Assembly: GCA_036496425.1 (NCBI GenBank)
Contig: DASXLG010000250.1
Span: 1-60,650 of the forward strand
Origin: Terriglobia bacterium
GTDB lineage: Bacteria > Acidobacteriota > Terriglobia > 20CM-2-55-15
DNA length: 60,650 nt
Direction of reading: 5' to 3'
Under the pieces are notes generated by a model. The model worked only from the letters and a program-made list of their open reading frames with translations. It searched no databases and was not told where the DNA came from. Numbering within the stretch: position 1 is the first letter of the stretch; each line of letters starts with the position of its first letter. The position numbers and the translations under genes were made by a program. Of this stretch, positions 7,327 through 16,727 are shown in pieces.

Positions 7327-8318
7327 CGCATACCTCCCGCTTCCGCCAATTCGCTCAGGGCGCTGACGATCGTACGCTTCGCCAATTCGATCTTGAAGTT
7401 GTTGTAACCGTATCCCCGGGCATCGGAAAATTCGGCTTCGGCCGCACGCTGGAATGTTTCCCGGCTTGCTTTCTCGCCGGCCATAACCTGCTCCGCGCGA
7501 TAAGCGCGCCACGGTTTCGGTGCGACACCACCCAGTGCCAAACGCACGTTGCGGATTTCACCGTTCTCTATTTCAAGCGCTGCGGCCAAGCTGACCAGTG
7601 CGAACGAAAAGCTAGCCCGATCGCGAACCTTCCGGTATCGCGACTGCGCGGCGAAGGCGAGAGGAGGCAACTCGACGGACGTAATCAACTCACCCGGCTT
7701 GAGAACCGTTTCAACCTGCGGCGTGTTTCCCGGCAAGAGATGAAAGCCGCTGAAGGGAATCTTCCGCGGGCCTGCCGGACCATCGACTCGGACCGTCGCA
7801 TCGAGAGCCGCCAGCGCGACGCACATATCGGATGGATGCGTGGCGATACAGTGTTCCGAGGTGCCCAGAATGGCGTGAATCCGGTTAAACCCGTCGATCG
7901 CGTCGCATCCCGATCCCGGGCTTCGCTTGTTGCAGTTTGAGGCTTCATCGTAGAAGTAATAGCAGCGGGTGCGCTGCATAATATTGCCGCCGACAGTAGC
8001 CATATTCCTGATCTGGCCGGAAGCGCCGAACAGGATCGCCTGCGACAAGACCGGATAGCGCCGGCGTATCAGGTCATGGTTCGCCACGGCGGTGTTCTTC
8101 ACCTCCGCGCCGATGGAGATGCCGCCATCCGCCGATTCGGTAATGCTGGTGGACGGCAATCGCGTGACGTCGATCAGCGCGTCCGGTTGCTCGATGTTCT
8201 CCCGCATCAGATCGACCAGGTTGGTCCCTCCGCCCAGGAATTTTGCGTTCGGGCGCGTCGAGATGAGAGTCAGCGCCTGCTGGGATGTTTCGGCGCGGGA
8301 GTAGCTGAAATTCTTCAT
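7323..8318 (-). CDS. paoB: aldehyde/xanthine dehydrogenase, FAD-binding subunit
   Basis: A 331-residue medium subunit (CO-dehydrogenase flavoprotein fold) that passes electrons through FAD. The N-terminal FLGGGTNLVDLM and the ATVGGNIMQRTRC region are FAD contacts. The cysteine set in CYYFYDEASNCNKR and PGSGC resembles the additional [4Fe-4S] site of PaoB, so this enzyme probably carries that cluster. ATG at 8318 is chosen; the open frame continues upstream but would run through the iron-sulfur gene. ATGA overlaps join it to both neighbours. Confidence 0.9.
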   Translation of the reverse strand: MKNFSYSRAETSQQALTLISTRPNAKFLGGGTNLVDLMRENIEQPDALIDVTRLPSTSITESADGGISIGAEVKNTAVANHDLIRRRYPVLSQAILFGASGQIRNMATVGGNIMQRTRCYYFYDEASNCNKRSPGSGCDAIDGFNRIHAILGTSEHCIATHPSDMCVALAALDATVRVDGPAGPRKIPFSGFHLLPGNTPQVETVLKPGELITSVELPPLAFAAQSRYRKVRDRASFSFALVSLAAALEIENGEIRNVRLALGGVAPKPWRAYRAEQVMAGEKASRETFQRAAEAEFSDARGYGYNNFKIELAKRTIVSALSELAEAGGMR

Positions 8319-8893
8319 CGCGGCACCTCCGAGGCAAACACTTGGCGAATGGCGGCTCGGATGCCGACGTAAGCTCCGCAGCGGCACAAGTTGCCGCTCA
8401 TCCGTTCCTGGATTTCTTCGTCGGAGAACTCTATCGCTTGCGTGGACACGTCTGCGGTAACCGAGCTCGGCAATCCGGTTTGAAACTCGTGGATCATGCC
8501 CACTGCCGAACAGATCTGCCCAGGCGTGCAATATCCACACTGAAAACCGTCGTGATCCACAAACGCGGCCTGCAGTGGACTCAACTTTCCGTCCGTGGCG
8601 ATACCCTCGATTGTCGTGATCTCCATGTCTTCGTACTGAACCGCCAGCGCGAGACAGGAAAGGGTCCTTTCCCCGTTGCACAGGACGGTGCACGCGCCGC
8701 AAGCTCCCTGATCGCAACCCTTCTTCGTGCCGGTCAGGTTCAGATACTCCCGCAACGCATCAAGCAGGGAGACGCGGGGCTCCACTTCAAGCGCGCGCGA
8801 AGTGCCATTGACTCGCAGCGTCATGTGAATTGTCGCAGGAGAGGAAATGATCGCGGCCTCATCCCCGTCTGTCACTGGATGCCGTTTTTTCAT
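8315..8893 (-). CDS. paoA: aldehyde/xanthine dehydrogenase, 2Fe-2S subunit
   Basis: A 192-residue small subunit with two [2Fe-2S] clusters. GCDQGACGACTVLCNG is the plant-ferredoxin-type N-terminal site; CGYCTPG and NLCRCGAY form the C-terminal site. It is the first gene of the operon, with a four-base overlap into the FAD gene. The first about 24 residues are not conserved in this family and include no clear twin-arginine signal (only KKRHP), so export is uncertain. PaoA of E. coli is Tat-exported. Confidence 0.9.
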   Translation of the reverse strand: MKKRHPVTDGDEAAIISSPATIHMTLRVNGTSRALEVEPRVSLLDALREYLNLTGTKKGCDQGACGACTVLCNGERTLSCLALAVQYEDMEITTIEGIATDGKLSPLQAAFVDHDGFQCGYCTPGQICSAVGMIHEFQTGLPSSVTADVSTQAIEFSDEEIQERMSGNLCRCGAYVGIRAAIRQVFASEVPR

Positions 8894-9059
8894 AGTGCTC
8901 CTTGGGGCTTGTTCTGGTCAGCACGTCCATTGCCGCTGGAACATCCGGGCGAACTGCCGATTTTAGCGATGCATGCCGGTCCGCCGCCAGATGGTGTGGC
9001 ATTTCAGGACCGATCCGTGAACCTAACGGGGCCTCTCAGTTTGCGATCGGTTTCAGGTT

Positions 9060-9099
9060 TTCGCGAGCCTCTTCGCGATTTTGCGTAGAGATTCGCGAG
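9060..9099. promoter_or_regulatory. second cluster of three TTCGCGA sites
   Basis: TTCGCGAG at 9060-9067, TTCGCGAT at 9072-9079 and TTCGCGAG at 9092-9099, spaced 12 and 20 bp. The spacing is the mirror image of the cluster at 3800-3839. The last site starts 58 bp before the -24 T at 9150, identical to the other cluster. Probably binding sites of a sigma-54 activator. Confidence 0.65.
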
Positions 9100-9149
9100 C
9101 CGAAGCTTTTCCTACCCGCCCCTTCTTAACGATTTCAATGACTTAGGAT

Positions 9150-9164
9150 TGGCACCCCTGTTGC
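9150..9164 (+). promoter_or_regulatory. sigma-54 (-24/-12) promoter of the SDR gene
   Basis: TGGCACCCCTGTTGC is an exact TGGCAC-N5-TTGC match, 46 bp before the SDR start codon. The bases in front (ACTTAGGAT) also resemble those in front of the promoter at 3890 (ACTTACGGAT). Confidence 0.8.
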
Positions 9165-9195
9165 GCTCGACCGCACATGTATAAGGAGGAAGACA

Positions 9196-9942
9196 ATGGG
9201 TAGGCTCTCAGGAAAAGTTGCGGTTATTACGGGCGGGAATAGCGGGATCGGGCTGGCTACGGCAAAGCGTTTTGTCCAGGAAGGCGCTCAGGTAGTGATC
9301 ACAGGGCGCCGGAAGAAAGAATTGGATGAGGCCGCCGGTGCAATCGAAAGGAACGTCACGGCGGTAGAAGGGGATGTATCGCGCCTTCAAGACCTGGATC
9401 GTCTTTACAGCATCGTGGGTGAAAAGCACGGGCGGATCGATATTTTGTTCGCGAATGCAGGGATCGGTTCCGTGTCTCCTCTCGGAACGATCACGGAGGA
9501 GCAGTTCTACCGTCAGTTCGACATCAACGTCAAAGGACTGCTGTTCACCGTTCAGAAGGCGCTGCCGTTGTTCCAGGATGGCGGCTCGATCATTCTGAAC
9601 GCGTCAGTCGCCGGGCGAAAAGGCTTCGGAGGGTTCAGCGTCTACAACGCCACGAAGGCTGCGGTCCGCTCTTTCGCGCGATCGTGGACCTCCGACCTCA
9701 AAGACCGCAAGATTCGCGTCAATTCGATCAGCCCGGGACCAATTGAAACTCCGATTTTCGGCAAGATGGGTCTTAGCGACGAAGAATTCACACAGTTTTC
9801 AAGCATCATCGCGCAAATACCCGCCGGTCGCGTCGGCCGGCCGGAAGAAGTTGCGGCTGCCGTCTTGTTTCTGGCGTCCGAGGAAAGTTCCTTTGTGACA
9901 GGCGTGGATTTTTGCGTCGATGGCGGCATCGCGCAGATCTGA
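9196..9942 (+). CDS. short-chain dehydrogenase/reductase (classical SDR)
   Basis: A 248-residue NAD(P)-dependent oxidoreductase with a Rossmann fold. TGGNSGIG at 12-19 binds the cofactor and NAG at 87-89 stabilises it. Ser137, Tyr150 and Lys154 (YNATK) form the catalytic triad. AAGGAGG lies seven bases before the ATG. Arg after the first cofactor-binding strand (TGRRKKE) suggests a preference for NADPH. The gene is alone behind a sigma-54 promoter with TTCGCGA sites, so it belongs to the same putative regulon as the barrel protein. Substrate unknown. Confidence 0.9.
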   Translation: MGRLSGKVAVITGGNSGIGLATAKRFVQEGAQVVITGRRKKELDEAAGAIERNVTAVEGDVSRLQDLDRLYSIVGEKHGRIDILFANAGIGSVSPLGTITEEQFYRQFDINVKGLLFTVQKALPLFQDGGSIILNASVAGRKGFGGFSVYNATKAAVRSFARSWTSDLKDRKIRVNSISPGPIETPIFGKMGLSDEEFTQFSSIIAQIPAGRVGRPEEVAAAVLFLASEESSFVTGVDFCVDGGIAQI

Positions 9943-9943
9943 G

Positions 9944-10031
9944 TAGTATCCGCAGATCGTGCAACCCTGTGATGAAGGTGTAATCCGGTCATTGCCCGCG
10001 GCAGCTCCTTGTTCCGCCGCTGCTGCGCCGT
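9944..10031 (+). pseudogene. copy 2 of the 88-bp MFS-start segment (broken leader)
   Basis: A repeat of 681-768 placed directly after the SDR stop. Read in the same frame it begins MQPCDEGVIRSLPAAAPCSAAAAPY and then meets TGA, so only the leader peptide of the exporter is present. Two amino-acid changes and three silent ones separate the copies within the frame. It is most simply the remnant of a second exporter copy or of a duplication that moved the exporter's 5' end. Confidence 0.7.
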
Positions 10032-10122
10032 ATTGACGGCAGCGCAACGGCTGCGCAGTCAAAGGCTTCGATTCACGATTTCGAATCGTTGGGCCTGAGC
10101 GTGGATTCTGAAATGCAAGAAT

Positions 10123-10893
10123 TCAGACCGCATACCTGGAGCGCCTGCGCCACCACCCATCGCCGGCCGTGATGTCCAGACTTTTCGGTCTCGAACGCAT
10201 CAGGAGGAGCGGCCGGCCAAAACCTTCCCACTCCTCGCCGAGTGAATTCTCAATCACTTCGAGATCCGATTCAGACGACAGCAAGCCATCGTGCAACGCT
10301 CGACGCGCCTCGGGCAGAAGCTCCGCGGCGCAAAGCTCGCCGGCAAAACAAAACAGGAACTCCCATAAGCCGGACCGCTTCCGTTCCAACTTTTTGTTAA
10401 ATAACTCGCGGAAATACAGGATGGCAGCCGCGCGGTCAAGCCGGCCGAATCCTACGAGATACGGAATACTTTCGAGGGCCGCGATGCGAGCGACCATGCT
10501 GGCGTCCCGGTTTTCTACAAGCAACTGAATGGCTTTCGTGTCTGTAGCAGTGTACGCGAGGGCGCGTGCAAATTCGCACATAATGAAATCCCCGCTGAGC
10601 GGCTCGAGAAATTTGGCCGGCAGCATGCCGAAACGGGTTAAGAGTCCGTGGGCACGGGGCTCGCGAAATTGTCCAAGGAGATAGATCGAATATAAGTGGG
10701 CCGTATAGTCCGCCAAAGGGTCGACTTGAGCCCACATTTCAGGAGCGTTTTCGAGAGTCAGCAGCGATTTCCGAAGAATCTCCAGCAACTCCGGCGCAAT
10801 TTCCTTTTTCCTCTCCATAGCGGCTTCAACGGCTTCTCTTTCAAATCTGCCGGTCGCCCGATGGATGCGGTCCAATATTTCGCTGATCTCCAC
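10123..10893 (-). CDS. DUF1186-like helical repeat protein
   Basis: A 256-residue, mostly helical soluble protein, from a GTG start with an AGGGTGA ribosome site. The N-terminal IPELL/APELLEILRK pattern, with helical pairs through residue 210, resembles DUF1186/HEAT-type proteins. The zinc-binding SEC-C tail that some relatives carry is absent. Cys-rich stretches (FLFCFAGELCAAELL) lie near residue 185-200. No enzymatic motif is seen. The family assignment is from memory of the pattern and is moderate. Convergent with the SDR gene. Confidence 0.55.
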   Translation of the reverse strand: MEISEILDRIHRATGRFEREAVEAAMERKKEIAPELLEILRKSLLTLENAPEMWAQVDPLADYTAHLYSIYLLGQFREPRAHGLLTRFGMLPAKFLEPLSGDFIMCEFARALAYTATDTKAIQLLVENRDASMVARIAALESIPYLVGFGRLDRAAAILYFRELFNKKLERKRSGLWEFLFCFAGELCAAELLPEARRALHDGLLSSESDLEVIENSLGEEWEGFGRPLLLMRSRPKSLDITAGDGWWRRRSRYAV

Positions 10894-10956
10894 GTTCAGT
10901 CACCCTGCAGTTTCGGCCACATCGACGTATACAAACTTAACCTCAATATATCGAAA

Positions 10957-11382
10957 ATGACGGAACGTCAAGCGCCGCGCGCAACGGACGCCGGCAATGT
11001 CTTTATTCGCCGTTCGAACTCCTGGCGGGGCAAGGTCCAGGCACTCGCGGACGAACTTTCGGATTGGACCGCCTCGCGCGGAGCTGGTTTCTTCATTCCT
11101 CCCGAGCCCGCCATGTTCCCGGCACTGGCCACGGTCAGTTCGTGGGCGAGCACTCAGCGATACGAACCTGCCGCCGTGAGCACGTTTTTGCAGGTCGCCG
11201 ATTACTATCTTGTGGCACAGGCTCTAGGCGGCGGCCAGACAGTTGTCACCCATGAAGTGCCTTCCGCCTCGGTGCGTAAGATCAAGATTCCGGATGCCTG
11301 CATCGGGCTCGGCATTAAGTTCATGACACCGTACGAAATGCTGCGCCGGGAACGGGCGCGCTTCATACTGGGGGACGCATGA
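10957..11382 (+). pseudogene. N-terminally truncated DUF4411 (PIN-like toxin/nuclease)
   Basis: From the word ADELSDW on, the protein follows the DUF4411 pattern well: FLQVADYYLVAQAL, VVTHEVPSAS, KIKIPDACIGLGIKFMTPYEMLRRERARFILG. DUF4411 is a PIN-like family of putative RNases found in toxin-antitoxin and restriction loci. The usual start (LLDANVFIxAKN and about 40 more residues with the first catalytic acid) is missing. The first 25 residues here look frame-scrambled. The stop overlaps the hsdR start by four bases (ATGA), so the two once formed an operon. Probably inactive. Confidence 0.65.
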
Positions 11383-14300
11383 GCCGTCAGACCAACGAAC
11401 GGGCCTTCGAACTGCATGCGGAGGAAGTCCTGATCCAACAAAGCGGCTGGCGATCTGGTACCAACGCCGAGTGGGATGTCCGGCGCGCTCTCTTTCCTGC
11501 GAGAGTGTACTCATTTCTCGAAGCCACTCAGCCCAAGCTATGGTCGGAAATGCGCACCCTCCATGGGGCGGGGCTGGAAAACCTGATCATTGGCGCACTA
11601 ATCAAAGAACTCGACCTCAAAGGCGCGCTGCACATCCTGCGTCACGGGTTCAAGTTTTATGGCAAGACATTCCGGCTCGCGTACTTCAAGCCTGCGCACG
11701 GTCTCAACGATGAAGTATTGGCGCTTTACGGCCAGAATCAGCTCACGATGACTCGCCAGGTGCTCTGTCATCCGGACACGCATGACACCGTGGATCTTCT
11801 ATTCGCAGTCAACGGCCTGCCCGTCGCGACCTGCGAACTTAAAAATCCCGGCACCGGTCAGAACTGGCGCCACGCCGTGCGTCAATATCAGAAGGATCGC
11901 GATCCTCGGGCGCCACTGTTCGCCTTTAAGACTCGCGCGCTGGTCCACTTTGCCGCCGATCCGGATGAAGTGCATATGGCGACTCGACTGCGCGGCGAGA
12001 CGACTCATTTCCTACCTTTCAATCGCGGCAGCCACCCGGGAGAGGTCCAGTGCGGGGCGGGCAACCCTCAGCACTCCTCCGGCTACCGTACCGGTTACTT
12101 CTGGGAAGACGTACTGCAACGCGACAGCTTCCTCGACATCCTTGGGCACTTCATGTTCGTGGAGAAGAAAGAGGAAAAGGTCGCAGATGGCAAGGGCGGC
12201 CAGCGATTTGTCACGAAAGAGACCATGATCTTTCCCCGCTATCACCAGCTCGACGCAGTGCGAAAAATTGTTGCTGTGGCTCGTGGCGAGGGGGCGAGCC
12301 GGAACTATCTCATCCAGCATTCGGCCGGAAGCGGCAAAACCAACAGCATCTCCTGGCTTTCACATCGACTGTCGAGTCTGCATGACGGCCATGATTCCAA
12401 AGTGTTTGATTGCGTGGTTGTGATCACCGATCGCCGTGTGCTCGATCAACAAGATGCGATCTACCAGATCGAACATGCCCAAGGCGTGGTCAAAGCCATC
12501 GATCAGGACAGCAAGCAACTCGCGGCAGCGCTGATCGACGGCACAAAAATCGTGATCACGACCTTGCAGAAGTTTCCGTTTGTGTTGCGCGGACTGCTGC
12601 ACGCGGCGGGCGCGGAGACGCAAGAGAAGGCCACAGCAGAGGAGAAAGCACAGGCTAAGGTCTGGGAGATCGAGATCGCGAAGCGCCGCTACGCCGTGAT
12701 CGTTGACGAGGCACACTCCAGTCAGACCGGCGAGACAGCGCGTGAGCTAAAAGCGATTCTCGGCGCCGGCGTCCCAGATGATTCAGAGGGCGAATCCGAA
12801 GGCGAGTCCGATTGGGAAGACAGGCTCAACCAAATCATGGCCTCGCGCGGCGGGCAATCGAACCTGAGTTTCTTCGCCTTCACCCCTACGCCAAAGGGCA
12901 AGACGCTCGAACTATTCGGGCAACCGGGAGCCGGAGGAAAGCCCGAAGCCTTCCACATCTATAGCATGCGGCAGGCGATCGAGGAGGGGTTTATCCTCGA
13001 TGTGCTGACCAATTACACGACATACACCACGTATTACAACCTATTGAAGGCGGCCGAAGACGACCCCAACCTGCCGAAAAAGAAAGCGGCGTTGGCGCTC
13101 GCGAAGTTCATGACGTTGCACCCGCACAACATCGAACAGAAGACGGAGGTGATCGTCGAGCACTTCCGGCGTAGCGTGAAGCACCGGCTGTGCGGGCGCG
13201 GAAAGGCCATGGTGGTGACCGCGTCACGGCTGCACGCCGTCCGATACAAGCTCGCGTTCGAGCGCTACCTGACGGAAAACCTTTATACGGGCATCCGTGT
13301 TCTGGTTGCCTTCAGCGGTACCGTGCGCGATCCGGAAACAGCGCGCGATTACACGGAACCGGGCATGAACACCGACATCCTGACGGGCCGGTCCGTGAGT
13401 GAGAAGGAATTGCCGGCTCGCTTTGAATCCGACTACCAGCTGCTGCTGGTCGCCAACAAGTATCAGACGGGATTCGATCAGCCACTGCTGTGCGCCATGT
13501 ACGTCGACAAACGGCTTGATGGCGTTCAGGCAGTGCAGACGCTCTCGCGGCTGAATCGCATGATCCCGGGCAAAGACGCTCCCTTCGTGCTCGACTTCGT
13601 CAACGATGCCGAGAACATCTTTCGGGCCTTCAAACCGTATTACGATAAAACCGAATTGGCCGAGACGACAGATCCGTCCATGCTCGACAGTTTGAAGCAT
13701 GAACTCGACGAGGCGCAGGTCTATCACTGGAGCGAGGTTGAGGCGTTCGCCCAGGTGTTCTACAAGCCTATAGAGCGGCAGGGTACGTCAGATCACGCTC
13801 ACATGCAGCGCCCATCTGCAACCCGGAGTAGACCGTTTTAAGTCGATACTCGAGGATGCGAAGCGTGGCGAGTTTCGTGAGAAGCTCGCGGGCTACGTCA
13901 GGGTGTATGCCTTTCTAAGCCAGATCGTCCCGTATGCAGATCCTGATCTCGAGATGCTTTACAGCTACGGGCGATTCCTGTTGCCACACCTCCCTCTTGA
14001 TCGCGATACGACGATCTTCAAGGTCGGCGACGACGTGGCGTTGCAATACTACCGGTTGGAGCGAGTCTTTTCCGGCGCAATCGCCCTCAAGGAGGGCGAG
14101 ATACAACCCATTAAGAGTCCAAGCGAGGTAGGTACCGGTAAGGTAAAAGACCAGAAGGCGCCGCTGTCTGAAATCATTCAGGTGCTTAATGAGCGCTTCG
14201 GCACCCAGTTTACCGAGGAGGATAGGCTTTTCTTCCAGCAGATCAAAGAGAAGGCTTGCAAAAGCGAACAGGTCATTCAAACAGCGATGGCCAATCCGCT

Positions 14301-14526
14301 CGACAAATTCGAACTGGGTATCCGCAAACTGATCGAGAGCCTGATGATCGAGCGTATGGACGAGAACGACAAGATCGTTACGCGGTACATGTCGGACCAA
14401 ACTTTCCAGGGGACCGCATTTCCCATCCTTGCCAGGGAGATTTTTGATGCTGTACGAGAAAAGGCAGCAGTCCGGGATGCAATCCGCGAAACTCACTCGA
14501 CTGAAATTGATCCGACTGGTGTCTAG
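11379..14526 (+). pseudogene. hsdR: type I restriction enzyme R subunit (hsdR), one frameshift
   Basis: The motor/endonuclease subunit of a type I restriction system. Asp139, Glu153 and Lys155 (VDLL...CELKN) form the PD-ExK nuclease site. SAGSGKT (315-321) is Walker A, and DEAH (443-446) is motif II. The first frame ends at 13841 after MQRPSATRSRPF. The correct C-terminus resumes in the +1 frame as HLQPGVDRFKSILEDAKRGEF and runs to 14526. One extra C in the CCC at 13811-13813 explains the break. No hsdM or hsdS lies nearby, so even a corrected protein would lack its specificity and methylation partners here. Confidence 0.9.
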
Positions 14527-14996
14527 GAGGCCGATCAGATGATCTGGTCTCCGCCAAAAAATTCGCCTGGTGGACCGGACGGAGAGGTTTACTCTTGGGA
14601 GGATAGCATGGCAAATGCGGTTAAGCACTTGATACAGCAAGGGTCGTTGGGGTCCTGTCGGTCCTCAGCACGGCGGGTATCGCCATCTACCGGTTCTTCA
14701 CCGGCGCCGGCACAAATGTGAACCGGTTCCAGCTCCTGGTGAAAGATGAATAAGGAGGCGGCCGAACATATGAAGAACGAGATCGATCAACGGAAGGCAA
14801 ATCAATGAGCCGATCGGATCTTGCGCGAGCTGGAGGCGCTGTACCAAAAGAACCACGACAGGGTCGTGGACCTCGTATATCGGACAACGGGCCAACGCCT
14901 ATAACGTGGCGCGCGCGTCCTGGCTGGCATACCGGGGCGCGATCGTGACGAACACTGCGCCGGATGCGTATCTCCAGCAGCTCAATTAATGCGCTG
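14527..14996 (+). other. decayed coding debris after hsdR
   Basis: There is no intact gene, but protein-like strings appear in shifting frames. One string with a membrane-helix look, VVGVLSVLSTAGIAIYRFF, ends at a stop at 14751. Another reads ILRELEALYQKNHDRVVDLVY around 14820-14880. A third, NAYNVARASWLAYRGAI, runs to a stop near 14988. Each would need small indels to be joined. This fits remnants of one or two small genes of the same accessory island. Families not recognised. Confidence 0.5.
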
Positions 14997-16724
14997 CTAG
15001 TTCTTTAAGTAGTTTCGCCAGCCGCCGAAGCGTGTGATTTCCTGCGCAGAGGCCAATCCTGCCTGCTCGCAGATGAAGCCCTTGAGGACGCTGCCGTCTT
15101 CAAGCGTGATGCTGCCGATTCCCAGCGGCGCGGGAATTGCGGCGACGAAACTGCCAAATGTGTTTTCAGGAATGGCCCAGACTTCGACTTCGATGCCGGA
15201 GCCCGAAAATTCGGGGTCGCGGACGAGGCCGGGTTTCGGTGGAGTGGTTTCCAGAGCGTATAGCCGGTATTCGGGAGAGGTGCGGCACGTTCGAATCAAA
15301 CGTGCTCCTCGATCGGTGAGCTGGTAATTCAAAGGTTGGCCCGTCAGGTGGGCGCCCGCCACAGCGACAGGAACGCATCCGGGCGCTGTATCCGCTTTCG
15401 CGATTTCCCCGAGATACCGGCCGGAAAGTTGCAGTAACGCTCCATCCGTAAATGCCGGGCCGATGAAGGATACCCCGAAGGGCAACCCATCGCGCCGGAA
15501 GCCCGCCGGAACGGCGATCGCCGCGAGATCCATCAGGTTAACGAAGTTCGTGTAAAAACCCAGGTTGGAATTTGACCGGACCGGATCGGCGAGCACCGCT
15601 TCCAACCGATAGATGGTTCCGGCTGTCGGAAGCAGCATGATGTCCATCTCGGACCATTGGGCGGCGGCGCGCTGCTTGAGCGCTTCGAGCTGGTAGGCGC
15701 TCTTGTAGGCATCAGCCGCGGAGTACTTCATTCCACCGAGGATGATGTTTTTCACGATCTCGTTTACGCCCTCGGAATGCATCTGCAAAAACTCGCCGAC
15801 GGCCGCGAAGCGCTCTGCGACCCATGGCCCGGCGTACAACAATTCGGCAGCCTCGCGGAACACCGAGTAGTCGATCGTGACAGCGGTACCTCCCATGCTC
15901 TCGAGTTTCTCGATCGCTTTCCGAAACAGCAAAGGCGTCTCGCTGTCACCGAAGAACTTCAACTGCGATTCTTCCGGAACTCCGAATCGGAAAGCTCCGG
16001 TCAACCATGGCGCGGCAGCCGCGCCGGGTGGGAACGCGCGCGAATATGGGTCGCCGGCATCGAAGCCCTTGGCGGCTTTCCATATGGTTTCCGCATCCGC
16101 GGCCGTTCGCGCGAATATCGAAACGCAGTCGAGCGAACGGCAGGCGGGCACGACACCACTGGCGCTCAGCAATCCACGGCTCGGTTTCAGTCCGATCAGG
16201 TTATTGAATGCGGCCGGAACGCGGCCGGACCCCGCCGTATCCGTGCCCAGAGAGAAAGCGCACAAGCCTTTAGCGACGGCGACCGCGGAGCCGGAACTCG
16301 ATCCCCCCGAGATGTATCTGGAATCGTAGACGCTCGAGCATGCACCGTACGGCGACCGCACGCCCACGAGGCCGGTGGCAAACTGGTCCATGTTGGTCTT
16401 GCCGATCAGTATGGCTCCAGCATCGATCAGCCTCTGGACGACAAATGCAGAATGGTCCGGTTCATACGCGAATGACGGGCAGCCGGCAGTGGTGGCCATT
16501 CCGGCCACATCGAAGTTGTCTTTAACGGCGAACGGAACCCCGCCGAGCGGCAGTCGGACATCAATGGACGCCGCGCGCTGGACGGCATCTTTTTCGTTTA
16601 CAAGCGATATCCAGACCGGTCGTTCACCCTCGGAGCGGATGCGGCTGTAGACTTCCTCGATGACACGAACAGGCGTGGTTTTCCCGGACCGGTAGCCTTC
16701 GCGCAAGTTCTCGATCGTCGTCAT
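14997..16724 (-). CDS. atzF: allophanate hydrolase
   Basis: A 575-residue amidase that cleaves allophanate to ammonia and CO2, the last step of ATP-dependent urea (or carboxyguanidine-derived) nitrogen release. The amidase-signature core spans about residues 20-440. VKDNFDVAG supplies the catalytic Lys, and ISGGSSSGSAVAVA the cis-Ser/Ser pair. The C-terminal domain (about 460-575), with VAVAGAHLTGQPLNYQL and GWRNYLKN, is the extension characteristic of AtzF. It starts three bases after the carboxylase stop, as the last gene of the operon. Confidence 0.93.
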   Translation of the reverse strand: MTTIENLREGYRSGKTTPVRVIEEVYSRIRSEGERPVWISLVNEKDAVQRAASIDVRLPLGGVPFAVKDNFDVAGMATTAGCPSFAYEPDHSAFVVQRLIDAGAILIGKTNMDQFATGLVGVRSPYGACSSVYDSRYISGGSSSGSAVAVAKGLCAFSLGTDTAGSGRVPAAFNNLIGLKPSRGLLSASGVVPACRSLDCVSIFARTAADAETIWKAAKGFDAGDPYSRAFPPGAAAAPWLTGAFRFGVPEESQLKFFGDSETPLLFRKAIEKLESMGGTAVTIDYSVFREAAELLYAGPWVAERFAAVGEFLQMHSEGVNEIVKNIILGGMKYSAADAYKSAYQLEALKQRAAAQWSEMDIMLLPTAGTIYRLEAVLADPVRSNSNLGFYTNFVNLMDLAAIAVPAGFRRDGLPFGVSFIGPAFTDGALLQLSGRYLGEIAKADTAPGCVPVAVAGAHLTGQPLNYQLTDRGARLIRTCRTSPEYRLYALETTPPKPGLVRDPEFSGSGIEVEVWAIPENTFGSFVAAIPAPLGIGSITLEDGSVLKGFICEQAGLASAQEITRFGGWRNYLKN

Positions 16725-16727
16725 GGG

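Noticed and set aside
5086-7512. Longer start (808 residues) for the molybdenum subunit
   Set aside because: The extra 62 residues lie in the FAD gene and are not of the family; ATG 7326 has a good ribosome site and an ATGA overlap.
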